From Anaerolineae bacterium (GTDB taxonomy: Bacteria > Chloroflexota > Anaerolineae > B4-G1 > SLSP01), in NCBI GenBank assembly GCA_016927095.1, contig JAFGNI010000109.1, positions 1-7,936 on the forward strand: 7,936 nt of DNA, given 5' to 3'. The position numbers and the translations under genes are program-made. Below are positions 4,061 to 7,936 of the stretch, piece by piece. Positions within the stretch are counted from its first letter, which is position 1. Each line of letters begins with the position of its first letter. The notes below the pieces were generated by a model. The model worked only from the letters and a program-made list of their open reading frames with translations, was not told where the DNA came from and ran no database searches.

Positions 4061-5716
4061 ATGAAGCGAGCTACGTTGGCACAAGGGTTGTGGGTAGGTG
4101 GTCTCACGGGGTTGGTGGTCCTAGCAACTCTCTACTCCGCCAATCAGGCCTTCGGGGCGCCTTTTGTCCCCTACGATGTCTGGAACTGGCAAGCCCGCGT
4201 CACTCCCGGAAACGCGCTTTCCTTGACGCTATCTTGGCCGGGCACCGTTCTGGCTAGGGTCTTCAACGCGCGCGAATCCGCGTGGGGGAAAACGTCGGAG
4301 CAGATCGGTTCCCTGCTGCTCTCCCTTGCCGTCTTGGCGGGGATTGGACTACTCGCTGCATGGCTCAAGGGACACGCCGAGCGCCGCCGTGTAAGAGCTG
4401 GACTGTGGGGTAGTGCCGTCGTCCTGATCTTGATCTCAGCAGTAGAGCTCGCAGTCGGCCTGGAAAGGCCCGTCCTCTCCTTGACCTGGTTAGCGATCGT
4501 CCTGCTGGGATGGGGCATCTTGCTCGACAGCATTCTGGACGGTAGGATCTTCTCAGCAATCTCAGAAAGCACCGACGAAGCGCGACGCCAGGGCCTCATC
4601 AAGCTAGCGAGCAGCGCGCTCGGCGCAACACTAGCGGCATGGGGTGTGGGGCGGTTGATAGCAAGTGGTGACGAGGGCACCGGGGCAGACCGGCCCTTGA
4701 CCGGGATCACCCCTGTGGCGCCGGATGATGAACCACCGGTGGTCGTAACAGCGCCAAGGGTCACACCAGCGGGATCCGAAGGAATAACCTCCGGAGATAT
4801 CGCGGAAATCCCCATCGGCGACGACGGCAGAGTAGTTCCCGTGCCCGGCACCCGCGAAGAGATCACGCCTCAGGGCGAGTTCTATCGGGTAGATATCAGC
4901 GCAACGCCCCTTAGCCTCGATGGTGAGAGCTGGCGCCTTGCGATGGCAGGGCTTTTCGAGCAGACGCCCCAGCTGACACTTGGCGACCTTCGAGCCTATC
5001 CAGCACGCACTCAAGCGATCACGTTGAGTTGCATCTCCAACCCGGTCGGCGGCACCGCGATCAGCTCAGCCTATTGGACCGGTCTGCGCCTCAACGATCT
5101 GCTCGAGGATTTGGGGCTGCTGCCAAAGGCGCAGTATCTGTACATCCAGTCGGCAGACGGCTTCTACGAGACCGTTCCAATGGAAGACATGATGAACCCC
5201 AGAACGCTGCTCGTCTACGGCATGAATGACCGCACGCTTCCCGACAGACACGGCTTCCCATTGCGCATCTACATCCCCAACCGCTATGGGATGAAGCAAC
5301 CGAAGTGGATTGAACGGATCGAGGCCACGGAGACCGACAGAGGTGGCTATTGGACGGATCGTGGCTGGAGCAAGCAAGCCATCGTCAACACCACGTCCGT
5401 CATCGACGTGGTAGCTGTTGATACCGAGGAGAACGGCTACATTCCGGTGGGCGGGGTCGCTTGGGCCGGTGCCCGCGGCATCCAGAAGGTTGAGGTCCAG
5501 ATCGATGAGGGCGAGTGGCATCAGGCAGCCCTCCGAACACCGGCGCCCAGCCCGCTTGCATGGGTTCAATGGCGCTATCATTGGATGGCATCACCAGGGA
5601 ATCACACGCTCAGCGTGCGCGCCACCGATGGGACGGGTGAGCTGCAGACGCCGGAGGCACGAGACACCCTCCCCAACGGGGCGACCGGCTACCACAGCGT
5701 CGATGTCGAAGTCTAG
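4061..5716 (+). CDS. Membrane-anchored sulfite-oxidase-type molybdopterin oxidoreductase
   Basis: The 551-residue protein joins a membrane part to a molybdenum enzyme. Five hydrophobic helices are seen near 10-32, 80-102, 113-133, 139-158 and 181-201. Positive charges at 2-3, 104-112 and 175-176 put the N-terminus inside and the rest outside. A Pro-rich linker (about 211-270) leads to an oxidoreductase molybdopterin-binding domain (about 272-440). Cys324 in LSCISN is the expected Mo ligand, and NRYGMKQPKWIERIE (407-421) matches the family's cofactor-binding end segment. A C-terminal Ig-like Mo-co dimerisation domain (about 445-551) follows. Such enzymes oxidise sulfite or reduce S- or N-oxides; the substrate here is unknown. 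The first 205 residues contain only one histidine (His105), so the membrane part cannot hold a bis-His heme like MsrQ and is probably an anchor. AGGAG at 4048-4052 lies 8 nt before the ATG. The divergent kinase operon may regulate it. Confidence 0.9.
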   Translation: MKRATLAQGLWVGGLTGLVVLATLYSANQAFGAPFVPYDVWNWQARVTPGNALSLTLSWPGTVLARVFNARESAWGKTSEQIGSLLLSLAVLAGIGLLAAWLKGHAERRRVRAGLWGSAVVLILISAVELAVGLERPVLSLTWLAIVLLGWGILLDSILDGRIFSAISESTDEARRQGLIKLASSALGATLAAWGVGRLIASGDEGTGADRPLTGITPVAPDDEPPVVVTAPRVTPAGSEGITSGDIAEIPIGDDGRVVPVPGTREEITPQGEFYRVDISATPLSLDGESWRLAMAGLFEQTPQLTLGDLRAYPARTQAITLSCISNPVGGTAISSAYWTGLRLNDLLEDLGLLPKAQYLYIQSADGFYETVPMEDMMNPRTLLVYGMNDRTLPDRHGFPLRIYIPNRYGMKQPKWIERIEATETDRGGYWTDRGWSKQAIVNTTSVIDVVAVDTEENGYIPVGGVAWAGARGIQKVEVQIDEGEWHQAALRTPAPSPLAWVQWRYHWMASPGNHTLSVRATDGTGELQTPEARDTLPNGATGYHSVDVEV

Positions 5717-5742
5717 CCGCAGCCTCAGGTGGGTAGCTGGAA

Positions 5743-6714
5743 CTAGTAGCCGGCTCTCATATCCACCACGTTTCGGAGGGGCATCTTTGTGACATAGCGC
5801 CGCAAGTTATCCAGGAAGATGGCCAGGGCCCGCTCATCGTAGTATGGGTTGTGTCCAGCATAGTGGGCGGTGACAATCACGTTGGGCATGTCCCACCACG
5901 GCGAATCCTCGGGCAGGGGCTCGGTCTCGAAGACATCCAGCCCGGCGCCTCCGATCCATCCCTCTTGGAGGGCGCGCAGAAGCGCATTCTCTTGGATCGT
6001 CCCACCGCGGCCGATATTCACGATGATCGCTGATGGCTTCATCGCTCTGAGTTCGGTCTCACCAATCATCCCACGCGTCCTCTCCGTCAATGGCACGGTG
6101 AGGACGAGAAAATCCGCCTCCGGCAGCACGTCAAGCAGTTGATCAGGTCCGACCATCCGCGCGACGCCCTGAACGGCATCCGCCGGATCGCGGCGCACAC
6201 CGATGACGCGGATGCCCAACGCTGCAGCCACCTTGGCTGTCTGGGCCCCAATCGCCCCCACCCCGACCAGCACCATCGTCGTGCCCGGTAGCTCGAAGAC
6301 ATTTTGGCCGCAGGGATCGGGGGGCTGGACCCACCGGTGTGCCACTTGATCCCGCACGGCGCAGTGTAGCCCACGCGCGAAGGCCAGCAACAGCGCGAAG
6401 ATATGCTCAGTGATCGGCACAGCATGGATACCCGACCCGCTCGTCAGGATGAAGTCCTTCTCAACGATCTCGGGGCGCGTAACGAAGCTGTCCACACCGG
6501 CTGCCCAGTGCTGCACCCATTGCACCCTCGGCATAGCCAGCACCACATCGGGGTCTAGCCAGCCGGCTGCGACCTCGATCTCATCGAGGCTATCTTGAAT
6601 CGCTGCTTCTTCCCGAGAGACCACGACCGTCATGTCTGGCACCACATCCTGCACTTGAGCAAGCTGCTCTGGTGTCACATCGTCTACATCTGTGCAAAGC
6701 CATAGAAACGGCAT
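5743..6714 (-). CDS. D-isomer-specific 2-hydroxyacid dehydrogenase
   Basis: The 323-residue enzyme is a full-length member of the D-2-hydroxyacid dehydrogenase family, which reduces 2-oxoacids to D-2-hydroxyacids (or the reverse) with NAD(P)H. The Rossmann motif VGVGAIG spans about 150-156. The catalytic set is complete: Arg236 in NIGRGG, Glu263 in DVFETEP and His284 in TAHYAG. The Rossmann strand ends in a run with Arg residues (VIGVRRDP), which fits NADPH use, as in glyoxylate/hydroxypyruvate reductases; this is inference. I chose the ATG at 6714: AAGGA lies 6 nt upstream and homology starts there. The frame is open back to 6807, but that extension would overlap the upstream gene and has no family character. 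It follows the glycosidase-like gene by 52 nt on the same strand with no terminator between, so the two are probably one operon. It faces the molybdoenzyme gene tail to tail across 26 nt. Confidence 0.92.
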   Translation of the reverse strand: MPFLWLCTDVDDVTPEQLAQVQDVVPDMTVVVSREEAAIQDSLDEIEVAAGWLDPDVVLAMPRVQWVQHWAAGVDSFVTRPEIVEKDFILTSGSGIHAVPITEHIFALLLAFARGLHCAVRDQVAHRWVQPPDPCGQNVFELPGTTMVLVGVGAIGAQTAKVAAALGIRVIGVRRDPADAVQGVARMVGPDQLLDVLPEADFLVLTVPLTERTRGMIGETELRAMKPSAIIVNIGRGGTIQENALLRALQEGWIGGAGLDVFETEPLPEDSPWWDMPNVIVTAHYAGHNPYYDERALAIFLDNLRRYVTKMPLRNVVDMRAGY

Positions 6715-6766
6715 GTTCGGTCCTTTCGCATTGTCAAACGCTATGGTGCGAGCATTCCCGCTACCG

Positions 6767-7936
6767 TCAGTCCAACGCCTGGGAAAGAATGTAGCGTGCC
6801 TCGTCACCCGCCAACTCGGATACGGGATCCCGCGTCTGGAAGATGAGTGTGGGAATCGCTCCTTGCCGCAGGGTCGCGTCGATCATCGCTCTGCGGTTCT
6901 CGCCCTTGCCGTAGTTGTAGCCGATGCCGCGCGATAGGCCGCCAAAGAGCACCTCGTTAACGGGCAACGTCCCCTCAAGCACCCAACTGACATCCTGTCC
7001 ATTAATGGCAGCAGCGTGCGCGAAATTGTAGAGATGGAACTGGACCATTGACAGGTACTGCGTGGAGATCTCGTTGCGCCCCTCGCCGGAGACACAGAAG
7101 CCCGGCGCCAATTCTGCCAACTCGCGGATCAGCTTCAGCGAACCCTCCGCGTAGGTCAGCCCTTCCAGAATCGCGTTGTCGCTGTTGTGAATCAGCTGCG
7201 AGACGTCCACGAACATGCTGTCGAGACCCAACTCCTTGATCAACTGGGCGACCTGGCGCGTCAGCTGCCTGCGCCACGGCGACCAGGCAAGGTGGACGTT
7301 TACAAGGATGTTCCAGTCCTTGTTGGCGGGCATCTGTGAATAGCTCTGCGGTGGCCCGAAGCTTCCCCATCCATCCACGGGTAACCAGCTCCACCCGCCC
7401 CAGCGCATATCAACGGGCGAGCGGGTACAGAAGTCTCGTGCCTGGAAGAAGAAAGGATGATCCGGATTCATCTGGCAGGCATTGGCATGCGGCGCCACGT
7501 GGAATCCCATCGAACGCGCTTTCTGGATGAAGGATCGCCCCTCCGCACTGGGCACAAAGGAAGGGTAGTCCTGATCGTACTTGTAGGGACGCCAGCGAGG
7601 CAGGTGCAGGAACACCTTATCGGGAGCGACGCGCTCTGACAGAGCATCCAGCAGGCCGAGGTCGGTTGGGCACCAGGAAACAGCCAGCCGGATATCATCC
7701 AGCCAATCGGGACGCAGCTGCGCTGCGTCCTCGAGCCGGTAGGTTGCCCAGTACCAAGCGCGATACCGCTTGACGGGTCCGGTCCAGTCCCCTTGGTGCG
7801 CCGAGATGCGCCACGCGAGATTACCCACGCAGCGGTTCTGCTCCAGCGGGCCGTACGGTTGCGTCACGAATGTCGCCGTCTGCGGGTCCTTGTCGTGGCC
7901 GATATGCACCTGTTTGAAGATGAAGTGCGCATCCCA
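6767..7936 (-). CDS. Putative TIM-barrel glycoside-hydrolase-like protein (DUF6259-like; runs off right edge)
   Basis: The last 389 residues of a larger protein are visible. The frame is open to the window edge, so the GTG at 7909 is not the start. It is rich in Trp, Tyr, Phe and His, as carbohydrate-active enzymes often are. Barrel-like strand endings can be seen: KVFLHLPRW (about 107-115), GFHVAPHANA (about 144-153), MFVDVSQ with Asp244, and FCVSGEGRNE with Glu285. Asp244 and Glu285 are candidate catalytic acids by analogy with other TIM-barrel glycosidases; this is inference. The general look matches proteins labelled DUF6259, but I cannot confirm the family without a profile search. The repeated aromatic-His stretches (for example HLAWSPWRRQ and HNSDNA) suggest a sugar-binding cleft. 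The product is followed after 52 nt by a D-2-hydroxyacid dehydrogenase gene, which fits sugar or sugar-acid catabolism. No signal peptide can be judged because the N-terminus is missing. Confidence 0.65.
   Translation of the reverse strand, partial: WDAHFIFKQVHIGHDKDPQTATFVTQPYGPLEQNRCVGNLAWRISAHQGDWTGPVKRYRAWYWATYRLEDAAQLRPDWLDDIRLAVSWCPTDLGLLDALSERVAPDKVFLHLPRWRPYKYDQDYPSFVPSAEGRSFIQKARSMGFHVAPHANACQMNPDHPFFFQARDFCTRSPVDMRWGGWSWLPVDGWGSFGPPQSYSQMPANKDWNILVNVHLAWSPWRRQLTRQVAQLIKELGLDSMFVDVSQLIHNSDNAILEGLTYAEGSLKLIRELAELAPGFCVSGEGRNEISTQYLSMVQFHLYNFAHAAAINGQDVSWVLEGTLPVNEVLFGGLSRGIGYNYGKGENRRAMIDATLRQGAIPTLIFQTRDPVSELAGDEARYILSQALD

Noticed and set aside
6715..6807. Longer start for the D-2-hydroxyacid dehydrogenase
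   Set aside because: It would overlap the upstream gene by about 40 bases and adds residues foreign to the family. AAGGA sits properly before the ATG at 6714.
7907..7909. GTG as start of the glycosidase-like gene
   Set aside because: The frame stays open to the right edge with nine plausible residues (WDAHFIFKQ), so the gene is simply cut by the window.

Overview
The window is about 8 kb of ordinary-looking bacterial chromosome with moderately high GC. It holds eight protein genes, two of them cut by the window edges. The mix suggests a member of the Chloroflexota or a similar deep-branching Gram-positive-like lineage: a LiaS/LiaR-like kinase-regulator pair, a LysW-like zinc ribbon, a membrane-tethered sulfite-oxidase-type molybdoenzyme and a KamA-family aminomutase. 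That assignment is inference from gene types, not from a marker gene. I see no tRNA, rRNA, CRISPR, insertion sequence or phage gene.

Layout. From 1 to 593 on the minus strand lies the N-terminal half of a KamA-family radical SAM aminomutase, with a 12-bp palindrome just upstream of its ribosome binding site. From 692 to 1102 (minus) is a stand-alone receiver-like protein that lacks the usual acidic pair. A 440-bp gene-free stretch follows, rich in potential RNA hairpins. It ends at a small plus-strand gene (1542-1775) for a LysW-like zinc ribbon with an extraordinary Asp/Trp tail. A strong hairpin (1797-1848) separates this gene from the convergent two-component operon: sensor kinase 2588-3817 followed by NarL/LiaR-type regulator 1912-2583, both minus and 4 nt apart.

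Across a divergent promoter region (3818-4060) sits a plus-strand gene (4061-5716) for a five-helix membrane anchor fused to a sulfite-oxidase-type molybdopterin catalytic domain. Convergent with it are two minus-strand genes, probably co-transcribed: a carbohydrate-active-enzyme-like protein (6767 to the right edge, incomplete) and then a D-2-hydroxyacid dehydrogenase (5743-6714).

How the genes may work together. The kinase and regulator clearly form a signalling pair. The divergent molybdoenzyme is a plausible target because they share an intergenic region with palindromes and direct repeats. The glycosidase-like protein and the dehydrogenase probably belong to one catabolic operon extending beyond the right edge. 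The LysW-like protein and the degenerate receiver are the least conventional items.
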